From: Cercis canadensis
Taxonomy: Eukaryota; Streptophyta; Magnoliopsida; Fabales; Fabaceae
Direction: 5' to 3'
Length of the DNA stretch: 64,000 nucleotides
NCBI GenBank assembly: GCA_003255065.1
Contig: QAOA01004335.1
Span: 13,792 to 77,791, forward strand
The translations under genes and the position numbers were made by a program. The notes under the pieces are model-generated. The model was not told the origin of the DNA and did no database searches. It saw only the letters and a list, made by a program, of their open reading frames with translations. Shown in pieces: positions 52,469 through 64,000 of the stretch (its first letter is position 1; every line of letters starts with the position of its first letter).

Positions 52469-55400
52469 ATGCTCTGCTCGGCTCCGGCCGGAAAGTCCGG
52501 TTCAAACTGGCTCGACCGGCTCCGGTCCATCAAGGGTATCCCCACCGGCGACGACCTTGACCTCGACTTCTTCCTCAGCAATTCCGATTCAGCGCATTCC
52601 AACTCGGACGCAACTCAGTTAACGCAGAAGCGAGTTCGTAATCGGAACCGAAGCTCTGAGATCTCCAGTGCCGATGGTGACCGACCAATGAGCAGCATCC
52701 TCGCTGAGCTCTTTAACATGGGTGGTAGCCTCTGTCAAAGTTCGAAGCTTTCTGGGAAGAAGTGTCCCAGGAAGCAGACCAACCCCAAATTCTTCGTTGC
52801 TTCTTCCTTGAGTAATAGTGGTATCAAAGAGAAGGGTAGTGACTGTGCGCGAAAGGACGACAATGTCCCCGCTGCCACGAATTCTTTCAATAACGATAGG
52901 GTCGAAATGAAAGAAGAAAGTTTGGATTGTGGGGATATTTTGGAGGACGAAAAAGAGAAGGAGCAGAATGGTAACGAGCTTCTGGGTTTTTCCAAGAGTG
53001 AAGTGACTGTGATTGATACGAGTTGCCCGGTGTGGAAGGTTGACAAGTTGGTGTTTAGAAAGAATAATGTGTGGAAAGTCAGAGAGAAGAAAGGAAAATC
53101 CAAGGCTTTTGTGAGGAAGAAGAGGAAGGGGACTTTTGGGTTGGATAAAAGCTGTGCTGGGAAGAAAAAACCCAAGCTTTCGGATCCTCAATTTGAGCCC
53201 TCTTTAGAAACGAAGAGGGAAGAGTTTATAACGCCATCCACCCAAGTAAGAACCAGTAATGTGTTCAATGCACTTTGCTTGAATCTTTATCATATGCTCA
53301 TATTGCGCTCTAAACTTAGAAAGGTATTAACAACTAATACAACTACTTTGTGCAATGTAGAATGCGTGTGCTAATGCATGTATTTTTAAGGTGTATTACT
53401 ATGAGGAGTGGAGTGCTGCCAGGCTGTTTTCTTAATTACTACAATTGTTGTGACTTTTATGGAATGTCTATGATTTCCATTGCATTATTGCATGTTTAGA
53501 AAATGATGATGCCTCTATATTTTATGTTGGTTTCGGCAGATTGGTCGCTTTGCTAATAAGGAGCTGTGCTAGTGAGTTTAGAATGATATCGGTTTGTGTT
53601 TGTGATGACTTCAGCATCTTACCAAAAGCTTAACTTGGTCAGGGTAATGACTGGCATTTAAGGACCTTCTAAAGACCTATACATTGCATCTCCCAGTAGA
53701 ATATGGAACAAGTTTTTTCTTTACTGTTGTAATCATTGCACGGGATCTCACTCCCCACGTCATAATCCATTGAAAGCCGCTCAGTGTCTTACCTATATTT
53801 TCTTCCTACGTTGTTTCACACGTCTTCAATCTTCTTAGTTCTGAATTATGATCTTAAGCTTGATATTATTGGGTATCTATTTGAATTACCGTTCAAAAAA
53901 GTTTTTGCTAAAGTTTCTCTGATGAAATTGTTGCTTTTATTAATTAATAACGAAGATATAATGATGCTTCCCAATATCGAATCATGTTTGGTGTCTTTCC
54001 CATGGATTTGGCATTTATCTAAGTGTTCACTGGTAGATAGATTGCATATAGCCGAATTCTAAGCAGTATAAGGTTTATATTCTGGCAGTGGCCTTTCTTT
54101 CCACTTCACCTTTATAATGTCATAGAGTTAGAAGGAGGCTAGCCATTATCTCTTACTTTTGGTTTAGTGTTACTGCTCTGGTCCGGTCTGGTCCAAGAAA
54201 GGGCATATATAGTATAAGCTTTGTTTAAGAGCAATTTGCATGCTCCACGGTATCATTCAGTGCCATCATTGAAGTCTGATATACCATGTGAGTAATGATT
54301 ACCCGAGATTTTATTATCAGAAACGTCAGTTAAATATTATTTGATATTTAGTAGCTTCTGATGTTGACATGGGTAATTCTGTTTAGGGCAAGAATTTGGT
54401 AGAGCTTTTACTGCTAATTGGGTGGACAACAAACCTGATGCTATGCTTAATTTTTATGTATTGAAGCATGTGATGTTGAATAAAATGCTTATCAGGCTCC
54501 TATTTCCCTTTGGGAGTCAGAGTACTCCTTTGATGGTAGGAATGGAGCACTGCCTTGTATATCCTTAACCCTTCTTCTCCTTTTACCCTTCAGTTATTGG
54601 AAAAATGAAAAGTAAGGAAATTTCTTGAGCCCTTTGGACAAAGGTCCCCTTGCTGTGGGGGAGGTTGATGTTGTTGTTATGGCCCGTTCAGATAGGCTTG
54701 AAGCAATGCTAATTATGACATGTGCCCTCCTTCTCTCTTTGAAATGTGTGAATAGCCAAAAGGACAGCATATGATAGGAATTCCTTCAACTGTATCCACA
54801 GTTTTATTGATTGAGAACACAACCTAATAGCCAAAAGTAAAATAACAAGCATAGAAAGGAAATAATGGGGTAAAATGACAAGGATGTAATGTATAGGCTT
54901 GCCACTGTGTTTTGAAGATATAAACCTCTCTTGAGTGCCTCAGATTTTTCTTTCTTTCTTTCCATATGTTCGTAATTTCATGCTTGTTATAGGTCAAATC
55001 AAACTTGAAAGGAATGTCTGGTTTGCGAGATGCTGACACTGATTGTTATTTTGACAATTATGTGTTTTAATGCTGTGTCTACCGAAAATTATTGCTCTCT
55101 TAAAGCGTTCTATTGGATAGATTTAACTACAAGTTTATTTGAATTTATGTGCTCATTATAGCAAAATAATTAAAAGTATAATATGAAAAAGAAAGAAATA
55201 TTATGCTTACTCTATTTTTCTTTAAAAATGCCAAATCATGTGATGCTGATATTTTGCTGCATGATGTAGCCTAGCTCTATTGTCTGATTTGAGTTTGCTT
55301 CCTAGGCAATAATATTAGCAATCAAGCATCATTTTCTTTGGTTACTGGTATACAGTTGGATTCTTTCAACTTTGTATAATGGGACTAGATTATTGCTTCT

Positions 55401-56365
55401 ACTATAAAGAAAGAAAAAAAATTGTATTATTGTCAAATTAATATTTTTGCTATTTTTAAATAATTTTAAGCATACACCTTTTGGTAGCAGTTTGGTATGA
55501 ATTATTTTATGTGTTTCAAGAACTATATTCTGTTGTCTTTCAAACTGCACACTCTCACAGGACTAGATTTATATGAAGTTTTTCCTTCTTAGCATTTATT
55601 GAAACTACGTATGAGACATCTTTATATTGTCTTGATCTAGAGCAGAGAGCATGCTAACTCACAGTTCAGTATTGTCGATTTGTGCTTTCCATTGTTGGGG
55701 GCTTGTTCTTGATAATGGATGTAGTAGAATTGACTCGTTCTCATGGCCACATTTCTGTATGTCCTAATATTTGTTTCAATATCAGTTATAATCGACAGGC
55801 TATAACAAATTGCATTTCTTCTCACTCTCCTTTTTTTTTTTTTTCTCCACTAGTTGCATATAGTTGGCTTGAGTAGTTTTATCCCATGCTGAATTATGTT
55901 CTTTTCCAGTTGTGAAGCTGGCAATCACGTATAGGACTTGTTTTGCTGTCAATTTCACCTCTGAAATGAACTTTTTTTAGTTAATACCAAGAGTATCCTT
56001 ACTTTACCCAATTGGGCGTGGGCTTAATCTCGTTCGAGGTTAGAGTAATTACGGTTTTCCCTTTACCAACAATGCTCTCACTGGACTTAGGAACCTCTGA
56101 AATGAACTGCAATTAGGTTCTTAATATATTTATTCTTTTACTTTAGTGGCTCAATAAATGAAGCCTATATCCTCCTTTCCAGGATATGGCTTACAGCAAA
56201 TACACGACTGTACAGCCCTAAGGATTTTCATTTTTCTTCTGCTGCTATGTTCAGGGACAAAATACTCAGCACGAGCAGGGAGAACTCTGTATAGACGCAC
56301 CAGATGTAATACAACCTCCACCCAAAAAGAGGCAAGTGTACTTGCAAGCTGCTTGTGGTTGCTGA
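52469..56365 (+). CDS. Unrecognised basic, probably nuclear plant protein
   Basis: Exon 1 (52469-53245) encodes 259 residues starting MLCSAPAGKSGSNWLDRLRS. Exon 2 (56255-56365) adds 36 residues ending KKRQVYLQAACGC. Both borders are phase 0 (CAA followed by GTAAGA; CAG before GGACAA), giving 295 residues. The protein has an acidic N-terminal patch (GDDLDLDFFLSN) and a central Ser-rich part with SSILAELFNMGG. The stretch CPVWKVDKLVFRKNNVWKVR is followed by strongly basic runs (KKRKG, GKKKPKL) that look like nuclear localisation signals. I do not recognise the family. The 3009-bp intron is long and carries a 120-bp retroposon-like insert; further exons inside it cannot be excluded. The leader has a (CT)n tract at about 52395-52413. 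Confidence 0.62.
55973..56092 (-). mobile_element. 120-bp retroposon-like insertion with 16-bp target duplication
   Basis: The 16-mer ACCTCTGAAATGAACT occurs at 55957-55972 and again at 56093-56108, directly around a 120-bp insert. The insert starts with TTTTTT on the plus strand, so it has an A-tail when read on the minus strand. A tRNA-like motif (CTCGTTCGAGG, about 56029-56039) lies inside. The long duplication plus A-tail fits target-primed reverse transcription, i.e. a short or truncated SINE. It sits within the long intron of the unrecognised gene. Confidence 0.7.
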
Positions 56366-57512
56366 TCATTATTCTTATGCTTTAGTCAGAAATTTCCAGT
56401 AACCCTTCCTGTTTGTCCATTGATGGGAGATATACTATGATGAATTGCAGGTTTCCTTTTGCCAGGTCTCCGCCGAAGTCACGAAAGGAAAACTCATCTG
56501 TCATTCATATAAAAACCATTCCTACATAAAAGAATAAAGGAATAAGAATGAAGCTTAATAAAAGCTAAGCTGCGTAAAAAATAATTCAAGTCTTGACAGG
56601 TCATTTACTTGGAATTCCGAATTGGCTGCAGCTAGTTATGACGCGGCCTTCTCTTAGTTGCTATCCCATGGTGGCACTTCTGGGCTTTTTCTAGCATTTG
56701 TCAATTTAGAACTATGATTCCTCTGCGAAAGAGCTTGGTTGAAGTCAAATTCTGGGCTTCAAACATCCATTGTAGTACCAAAACATTTACTATGTAAATG
56801 TCTCTTTTGTTCTCCATGACTTATATATCATTCTTTTTTCAATATATATGAACTTTAAGTTGTTTTTCTTTCTTTCTTTCATCCCCTTCTTTATTAGGAT
56901 CTTATAGTGTTAAGTGGAAGCACTTGTTTTGGGGTAATTTTTATGAATGGCAAGTTAATAGAAAGTTGGATGCTTGGTCCATAACCACATTTTATAACGA
57001 AATAATCATGATTTCTTCAAGTTGAATAACTAGCCCCCCTTGTTTTTCTTATACTCAAACGTTTTCCAAATCAATCTTTGTCTTGTTCTTCTCACCACTT
57101 TTCTCTTCTTCCTAAGAGCTTATGAATATGTGGATGAAGTAAGCTACAAACAAAATCTTAAACAAGTAATAGTTTCCTCTTTTTTTTGTCCTTCTGGAAA
57201 TACTTAGATGTTCAACGCGCTAGTAGGCCCAATGGCTGACCCAAAAAGTAACAGAAAACGCCATTGTTGGTGAAGCTATTATTCCAATGGTCATATACTA
57301 AATATCACAGCGCCAAAAGAATTTGAGAGTGAGATTATTGATTTCGATGTCAACTGAATTTACCACCTGCACCAGTTGATGACTTCGAGGCTAGCCTACA
57401 TTTATTCCCCTTCTTATTCCTAAGCTCTTGCTGTCTATTTGCACTTGCATAAACCATATCCGCAGCGTCCTTACTGAGTAGCTGGCCAGAGTGCAAGTTA
57501 GCTTCACAAAAA

Positions 57513-59187
57513 ATGGTTGCTTTACTCACTCAGTCCACAAACGCTTGTTATTTTTCTTCTTTGACGTTTCATCAGAGCCCACTAATGCCTTTAGCTGCCT
57601 TTCAATTTTCCGTTCCTTCAATTTCGACATTTTATACTCAAGTCGGGAACTTCAATAAAGCATCATCAACAGGTAAGCTCAAATTACTAGTACGTAAGGA
57701 GTGTTTCCAACCCACCAATACCATGCATGTTTTCTTCAAATGTTGCTGTAGTAACACCCTGGTCAATCCTCAAACTGAAACGGGTGAGTAATTCTCAGAG
57801 GCCAATCATCAAACATCTTATGCTCCTAACAACTCAAAGTAGTAACACCCATTTAATGTGTCTAACTGGTCCATGTTTTGTTTCAGGGATGCTCTTCTCT
57901 TTCTTTCGAGAAATCGGATTTGGCCATGAGGAAACCGAAACGCTTTTGATCAATCACCCTGAGTTTACATTGGTGTCAATGGATTCAATGCGCGCTCGTG
58001 TTCTTTCTTTACAGTCAATTGGACTTGATCGTCTTGATCTATATCACCTGGTCACGAAGCGCCCAACTTGGTTAACAGCTAAGGAAATTGACCCTTTACT
58101 ACGTTTTGTGCGAGACGAGTTGGAAGGACAGCTTGAGCAAGCACAGATGAAGCGCCTGTTATCAGCTACAGAACCCAGATTCTTAGTGGGTTTTGATAAA
58201 AAAGTTGCCTTGCTTCTCAATCGAGGAATTCCCCGTGAAAAGATTGCTCATGTGCTCAACAATGTGAATTTAACAAAGGCTGTGTGTCATAGGTCAGTGG
58301 ATGAAATTGATAGAATCATGGCTTTCTTGGACCCGTTTGGTGGCATTAGTTTAATTGTAAAGCGTCCATCAATTCTTAATTTTGATTTGGATAGTCAGCT
58401 GATTCCAAGGACCAGATTTCTGGTAGAGCTTAGTGGAGGAGATGAGGATGCCACAGGGACCGTGCTGCGTAAGCTCCCGGCAATTTTGAATTACAGTGTG
58501 GAGCATATGGAGAGCCATGTAGAGTTGTTGAGGTCTTTTGCTGGCCTAAATGATGCAGAAATATTCAGGATAATACTTGTGTTTCCTAGTGTCGTTAGTG
58601 CTAGTAGAGAGAGGAAACTGCGTCCTAGAATACAGTTTTTGAAGGAATGTGGATTAAATTCTGAGGATATCTTCAAGTTCTTGATTAAAGCTCCCTTGTT
58701 TCTAGGTCATTCATTTCATGAGAACATTGCATATAAACTTGTGTTTCTAGTCAAGATTGGGTATAGATATAGGACAAAGGACATGGCAGTGGCAATTGGA
58801 TCTACCACTAGGACAAGCTATGAGAATTTGCAGAAGGTGATTGGTTTATTCTTGAGTTTTGGGTTTTCATGTGCAGACATTGTTGCTATGAGCAAGAGGC
58901 AGCCTCAGATACTGCAGTACAAGCATATTTCTTTAGAGAAGAAGATAGAGTACTTGATAGGGGAGATGGGTCGTGATAAAGAGGAGTTACTGGTTTTTCC
59001 TGCATTCCTTGGTTACAAACTTGATGCCAGAATTAAGCATAGGTATGAAGAAAAGAAGGGTGTTTGCGGGGAAGGAATGTCTCTCAATAAGCTTTTAACT
59101 GTTTCGACTGAGAGATTCACAGGCGGAAGAAAGAAAGCAAAATCAGCGCATGCAATAGACAGTCTAAAGGGGAAGGAAGGCGGTTAA
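57513..59187 (+). CDS. Organellar mTERF-domain protein (mTERF8/pTAC15-like)
   Basis: Exons 57513-57783 and 57887-59187 encode 523 residues. The first 60 or so are rich in Ser, Thr, Phe and Ala and nearly free of acids (MVALLTQSTNACYFSSLTFH), fitting a plastid or mitochondrial transit peptide. The second exon holds repeated mTERF helical motifs of the L..P..L type: ETLLINHPEFTLV, YHLVTKRPTWLTA, TVLRKLPAILNYS, IFRIILVFPSVVSAS, IFKFLIKAPLFLG, IVAMSKRQPQILQY, ELLVFPAFLGYKLD. These fold into a nucleic-acid-binding superhelix. Plant mTERFs act in organelle transcription termination, splicing or RNA stability. Blocks such as KEIDPLLRFVRDELEG and EGMSLNKLL recall the pTAC15 branch from memory; the exact orthologue is not certain. 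Confidence 0.85.
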
Positions 59188-59189
59188 GT

Positions 59190-60670
59190 TGTCCATGAAT
59201 ATCTTTTCCTTTCAGTTACGTTATTTTATTTTATAGCCAAAACATGTTTCAAAATTCACAAGTACCAAGTGAAGCAGATACTTGCAACTTGTGCAGTGGA
59301 AATAGAAACCTCAAGTAATGTCTTCAATGCAGTGAAAATATCGGTTGTAGGGAAATGATCTTAGGTTGTATATTTGACAAGTCTGGTCCACGGTAATAGC
59401 TTCTTTATCGTCAAGGTATTTTTTCTGTATTGTTGCTGATGCATGAGAAACAAAACAAGTGGCTGTTTACGTTGTGGGGGATTATATTTACAGTGTGAAA
59501 GCAGGAAGAGGTTCCTCTTGTCTTGCTTATATGATTCTCCATTTGACCCACTTCAAAGGAGAACCCCTCCATTGAGGGAAACCAATCACATTGCTCAGCT
59601 GTCTTCAACATGTAACATGGTGCAGCAGGACCAGAGCAACTGGAGCATTTGTTTTCTTCAACTGTTTTGCTCAGCTTGTGGGGATGATAATTGCCTCATT
59701 TATTGTATCATCATCTCAATAGCTCAGCTTGAAAAAGGAAAAAGAAAATATCATCATCTCAATAAAAGAGAGGTCATTTTGGAAAACGATTGGTGGGCTC
59801 ATAACGTGTGGAGGTGGTTCAGTAACAATTTCTCCCACTTTCATATTTGCATTTTGGTACCCTAATTTTAAGTGAAGTGGAGAACTTTCCTACAGTTCGA
59901 TTATACGTTTCTTCCGCATAGTTTCTAAAAACAAATATGCAGAGTATTTTGGCATATTCAAACTGATTTGATTGTAATTTTCATAAATCTTCAAAATTAG
60001 TTTTAACTTATTAGAGAAGAGCAAAATAGAAACCAAGGGAAATGAGAAAATGTTAAAACTAAAACGCGCTTTATTATCATTTTTGTTCCATTTTACCAAA
60101 CACCAAGACTAAAAATAGAAAAAACATTCCATCTTCGATTATGCTCCTTATTCACCACCTTCCTACTAAGTACACCCTAGTAATTTCTTCCTTGTCGGTT
60201 TTCATCTATCAAACAAAATATGTTCATTGATGTTTTTGTCGTCAACTGTTTGCCTCATGACTTTTTTCATATAAAACACACCATCAATTCAAACAAGCTG
60301 TGAACAACTGAAAGAAAATACCCAAGATGGAATCTTATCTTCCACAATGAGTGGTTCCCAGTTGATGATGCCTCAAAGAGCATATACATTCTAATATGCC
60401 TGCTACTCGAATCGGTGAGTACTCAAACAGTCACATGCAATGTTTAAACATGACCGACGTGACTCAGCCTTATTCTGTGCTTTGTTTATTCTTCCAAATT
60501 CCTGTTAATCAATCAACTTTTGCTAATATGTCAACAAAGTAGTCAAAAAGCAAAATCCATTGTCTACATTCAAGTAGTGGGGAATGGTGACTAACTGATT
60601 AGTATCGGATGCTGTCATTTTATAGTTTCAGATTGAACATCTTGCTAACGCATTACGGTGGCATAAGACA
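59190..60670. other. Spacer between the mTERF and subtilase genes
   Basis: It should include the mTERF 3' untranslated region and the subtilase promoter. Short ORFs here lack recognisable features. I see no repeat or RNA gene. Confidence 0.5.
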
Positions 60671-60678
60671 GTGAGAGC

Positions 60679-63600
60679 ATGTTTCTGCCAAGGAGAAGCA
60701 GCAATGCAACGTTCTTTATTTTGCATTTTGTTCTTTTGGTTCTGCACCAAAAGCATATCTTGCCCGCGGCTGCCGCTGCCAGAAGCAATGTTTTTAAATC
60801 ACTCTTGACACCTTTTTTATCTTCTTTTTCTTTGATTTTTAACTGTTTAATGCCAACTGACACTAACCAAAAGAAAAATTAGACAGGTTTACATTGTTTA
60901 CATGGGGAAAAAGCAGCATGATGATCCAGAGCGCCTCACTGAATTCCACCATGAAACTCTTGCATCAGTCCTGGGAAGGTAAAGGCATCAGAAATATAGA
61001 CATTTTGGCGGTTCTGTTATTGAATTTGGTTTAGTAAAAGCTGAGGCCAAAACTAAATACACCAAGCAAATATTTTTACTAATGCAACAGAGGACAAGCT
61101 GCAGACTCCATGGTGTATAGCTACAAGCATGGATTCTCTGGTTTTGCTGCGAGGCTGACAAAGACTCAAGCTCAAACGGTTGCAGGTATATGTTTCAGTT
61201 TGGGCCTTTCACTCATTTCACTGCAATGCATGCCACGGTTTGTGAGGGTGATAAGATATTTTTTTACTCCATTGAAATACGTCCACCATGCAGCAGCAAG
61301 TCAGAATTACTAAAACCTTGTTCAGAACCTCACAGTTCAAATAAGCATAAAACTTCTAGATTCCAAGTATCAATTTGATGAAAAAGCACCACCATATAAA
61401 TTCATGCAAGGAACATTCCTACATTTGATGTCTTCTTTCACTCTATCAATCAGATGGAGAATGTCAAATCAATTAAACAGCAAGAGAAAGCATTAGATAT
61501 GATCTATGATGTGAAGATTAATTTATAAGTAGAAACCAAAAAGTTACTGCTTCGAGACAAACTTAAAAGTAAAAAAACCAAATCAAGTTTAGAATTGACT
61601 TAAAGCTTTGTAAACAAGTTCACTTTTGGCTTGATTCTAGAGTTACCTGATGTTGTTCAAGTCATTCCCAATCATCTCTATAAGATGCAAACTACCAGAA
61701 GCTGGGACTATCTTCAACTGCCTCTACAATCTTCCAACAGTCTTCTGCATCAAGCCAAGATGGGTGATGGTGTCATCATTGGTGTTCTAGATTCAGGTTC
61801 TAACTTGATCCTTTCCCCCCTTTTCTGAACGTGTATCACCATGCAATACATGTGATATTACAAAAAATTAATGTATAAGCAGGGATATGGCCAGAATCTA
61901 AAGTTTTCACAGACCAAGGTCTGGGGCTGATCCCCTCTAGGTGGAGGGGAGGTTGTGAATCAGGAGAGCTCTTTGATGCAGCAAAGAACTGTAACAGAAA
62001 ACTAATTGGAGCTCGTTATTTCATCAAAGGGATTCAAGCTGAGTATGGACAGCCACTCAATGCTACCATACTCCAAGACTACTTGTCCCCAAGAGATGCA
62101 TCTGGACATGGCACACACACCTCTACAACAGCTGCTGGCTCATTTACCGATGATGCAAGCTATGATGGACTAGCTTTTGGAACAGTGCGAGGTGGTGCTC
62201 CACGGGCTCGATTAGCGATGTATAAAGTCTGCTGGACTTTGTCCGACATAGGAGGAGTATGTGCAGCAGCTGACATACTGAAAGCCTTTGACAAAGCAAT
62301 ACATGATGGTGTAGACGTATTATCGTTGTCCATTGGTTCTGATCTTCCGTTGTATTCTGAAGTAGACGCGCGTAACGGGATCACTGTAGGTGCTTTTCAT
62401 GCTGTTGCAAATGGAATTAGCGTTATTTGTTCTGCAGGAAATAATGGCCCATATGCTCAAACAGTGCAGAGTCCAGCCCCATGGATATTAACTGTGGGAG
62501 CAAGTACCACAGACCGCTCTTTCCCTACGCCTATCACACTTGGAAACAACTGGACAACAATGGTAATTTCTTCACAACCTGATGCATTGAGGACAATAAG
62601 GTCTAGTCCTACCCACTAATGAAGCAATTATCTAAAATAAACCATCACTAATTGCAGGGTCAAGGCATGTTTACAGGGAAGGATACAGGATTCATTACTC
62701 TGGTGTACCCTGAGACACCAGAACTCCTAGATACTCGGTAAATATATCCTACAGATAACACACTTCTAGAATAGTTGTAGCTATCTATGCTAGACCTAAT
62801 TCTCTTTCATCCACGCCATCGACCAGTAATAGAATACAGATTACATAAGTAAAATTAGCATACTACTAGCCTAACTTCTGCCTCAGATTACATATAACTA
62901 ATGAGTTATGTGTACAGCTATTGCGAATCTCTCTCACCAAATGACACTTGGGTAAAAGGAAATGTGGTTCTTTGCTTCGTCTTCAATTCTCAAGAGTATG
63001 TAACAGGGGACACCGCATGGTCTGTCAGGGAAGCTGGTGCTTTAGGGGTTATTGTTGCCAAGAATCCCAGTAAATCAGCTGAATGGTGTGAATATAATTT
63101 CCCATGTGTCCAAGTAAGCCTTGAAACTGGAATGCAGATACTCTACTACATCCGTTCTACCAAGTAAACACCACCTTACCAACTGCACATGTTAATATCA
63201 ACTCTTAGTTTCCATTTCCATTGAGTTTCTTTCAGAAAATTATTTGAATGGACCTTGCAGGCATCCCAGCATAAAGATTGGCCATTCCGAAACACATACT
63301 GGTAGACCTGTGTCAACCACCATAGCACATTTCTCATCTAGAGGGCCTAGTCCCCTTGCCCCTGCAATACTGAAGGTAATATAGAAGCTTGCTCTTCATT
63401 TTTCCACAACAGATGGGATATGAATCACTAAAGTCCAATGTTACTTGTATATGACAGCCAGATGTAGCGGCTCCAGGCGTCAATATTCTAGCAGCAGTTA
63501 CTCCTGATGATTCCTCACAAGATACTGTATTCGCTTTTAAGTCGGGAACTTCAATGGCAACACCTCATGTCTCAGGCATTGTCGCACTACTCAAATCACT

Positions 63601-64000
63601 GCACCCAAATTGGTCACCTGCTGCTCTCAAATCAGCTGTAATAACAACAGGTAGTTTTTGACACAAATTCCAAATTTGAAGTTTTTAACCTGCCTATCTG
63701 CTTATTGGATGAACTCATCATGCAAAACCATTAAATTATCCTGCAGCATGGACAACCGATCCATATGAGGGACCAGTATTTGCAGAGGGAGATCCAACCA
63801 AGCTTGCAAATGCATTTGATTTTGGAGGTGGAATCGTGAACCCAAATAGAGCAGCAGATCCTGGTCTTGTTTATGACATGGATACATCAGATTACGTCCA
63901 GTATCTATGTGCCATGGGCTACAACAACTCCATCATTTCTCAGATTACGGGACATCCCACATTCTGCACAAGTAAACAGCACTCTATGCTAGAAATAAAC
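60679..64000 (+). CDS. Secreted subtilisin-like serine protease, SBT3 type (3' end beyond window)
   Basis: Exons: 60679-60789, 60887-60978, 61091-61185, 61641-61796, 61883-62562, 62658-62737, 62918-63163, 63261-63375, 63458-63650, 63747 to the edge. They keep one frame for 674 codons. A signal peptide ([13 protein letters not shown]) leads into the I9 propeptide ([27 protein letters not shown]). The S8 catalytic triad is intact: Asp150 (VLDSG), His227 (SGHGTHTS) and Ser557 (GTSMATPH), with oxyanion Asn338 (SAGNNGP). A PA insert lies between His and Ser ([25 protein letters not shown]). The edge cuts the protein after [10 protein letters not shown], before the Fn3-like domain. Such enzymes self-process and act in the apoplast on peptide hormones or wall proteins. 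The order of domains and the SBT3-like wording of motifs support the subgroup. Confidence 0.92.

Noticed and set aside
52619..53191. 190-residue minus-strand ORF
   Set aside because: It is an antisense shadow of the first exon of the unrecognised basic protein, which has the better composition, start and splice sites.
59443..59865. 140-residue ORF downstream of the mTERF gene
   Set aside because: Irregular composition and many Cys without pattern. It most likely lies in the 3' untranslated region.

Overview
This window is nuclear DNA of a flowering plant. It shows intron-rich genes with GT..AG borders, AT-rich spacers, miniature inverted-repeat transposons (MITEs), tRNA-derived SINEs, and families found only or mainly in plants: SR34a-type splicing factor, SBT3-type subtilase, mTERF, CID/PAM2 RNA-binding protein. 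It looks like a eudicot, but the species cannot be fixed from sequence alone. Four single N characters (2917, 18500, 29433, 34636) mark assembly joins, and the last of these is wrong. Exon borders were read by eye from splice signals, reading frame and family resemblance; no transcript or database check was possible.

Layout. The left half is a run of minus-strand housekeeping genes. First is a PAM2/two-RRM CID protein, cut by the left edge. Next come a 911-residue WD40/zinc-ribbon TFIIIC-90-like protein (8909-15756), an SR34a-type splicing factor (17117-20200), a 663-residue O-fucosyltransferase-family Golgi protein (24433-30734, with a long spliced leader and an upstream ORF), and the ribosomal stalk protein P1 (33738-34873). 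The right half starts with two plus-strand genes for small proteins that share a C-terminal DGLHCFE motif (40215-40487 and 42694-43002). A minus-strand START lipid-binding membrane protein follows (43945-46923). Then come three plus-strand genes: an unrecognised basic protein with a 3 kb intron (52469-56365), an organellar mTERF protein (57513-59187), and a secreted SBT3-type subtilase that runs off the right edge (from 60679).

The spacers hold most of the repeats. There are two hAT-type MITEs (one with a perfect 8-bp target duplication), a 9-bp-duplication MITE, a 0.53 kb element with very long inverted repeats, another long-TIR MITE, a SINE with a perfect 12-bp target duplication, a probable second SINE head, and a 120-bp retroposon-like insert with a 16-bp duplication inside an intron.

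Functionally the genes do not form one pathway. Several act on RNA or gene expression (poly(A)-binding-protein partner, Pol III factor, splicing factor, ribosomal stalk, organellar mTERF). The CID, WD40 and SR34a genes lie in the same order as Arabidopsis At3g49390, At3g49400 and At3g49430, as recalled, which suggests an ancestral block. I found no previously undescribed multi-gene system. The most useful observations are the assembly artefact inside the P1 gene, the well-bounded young insertions, the small-protein pair, the start-proximal upstream ORF and the orphan promoter-like and exon-like islands.
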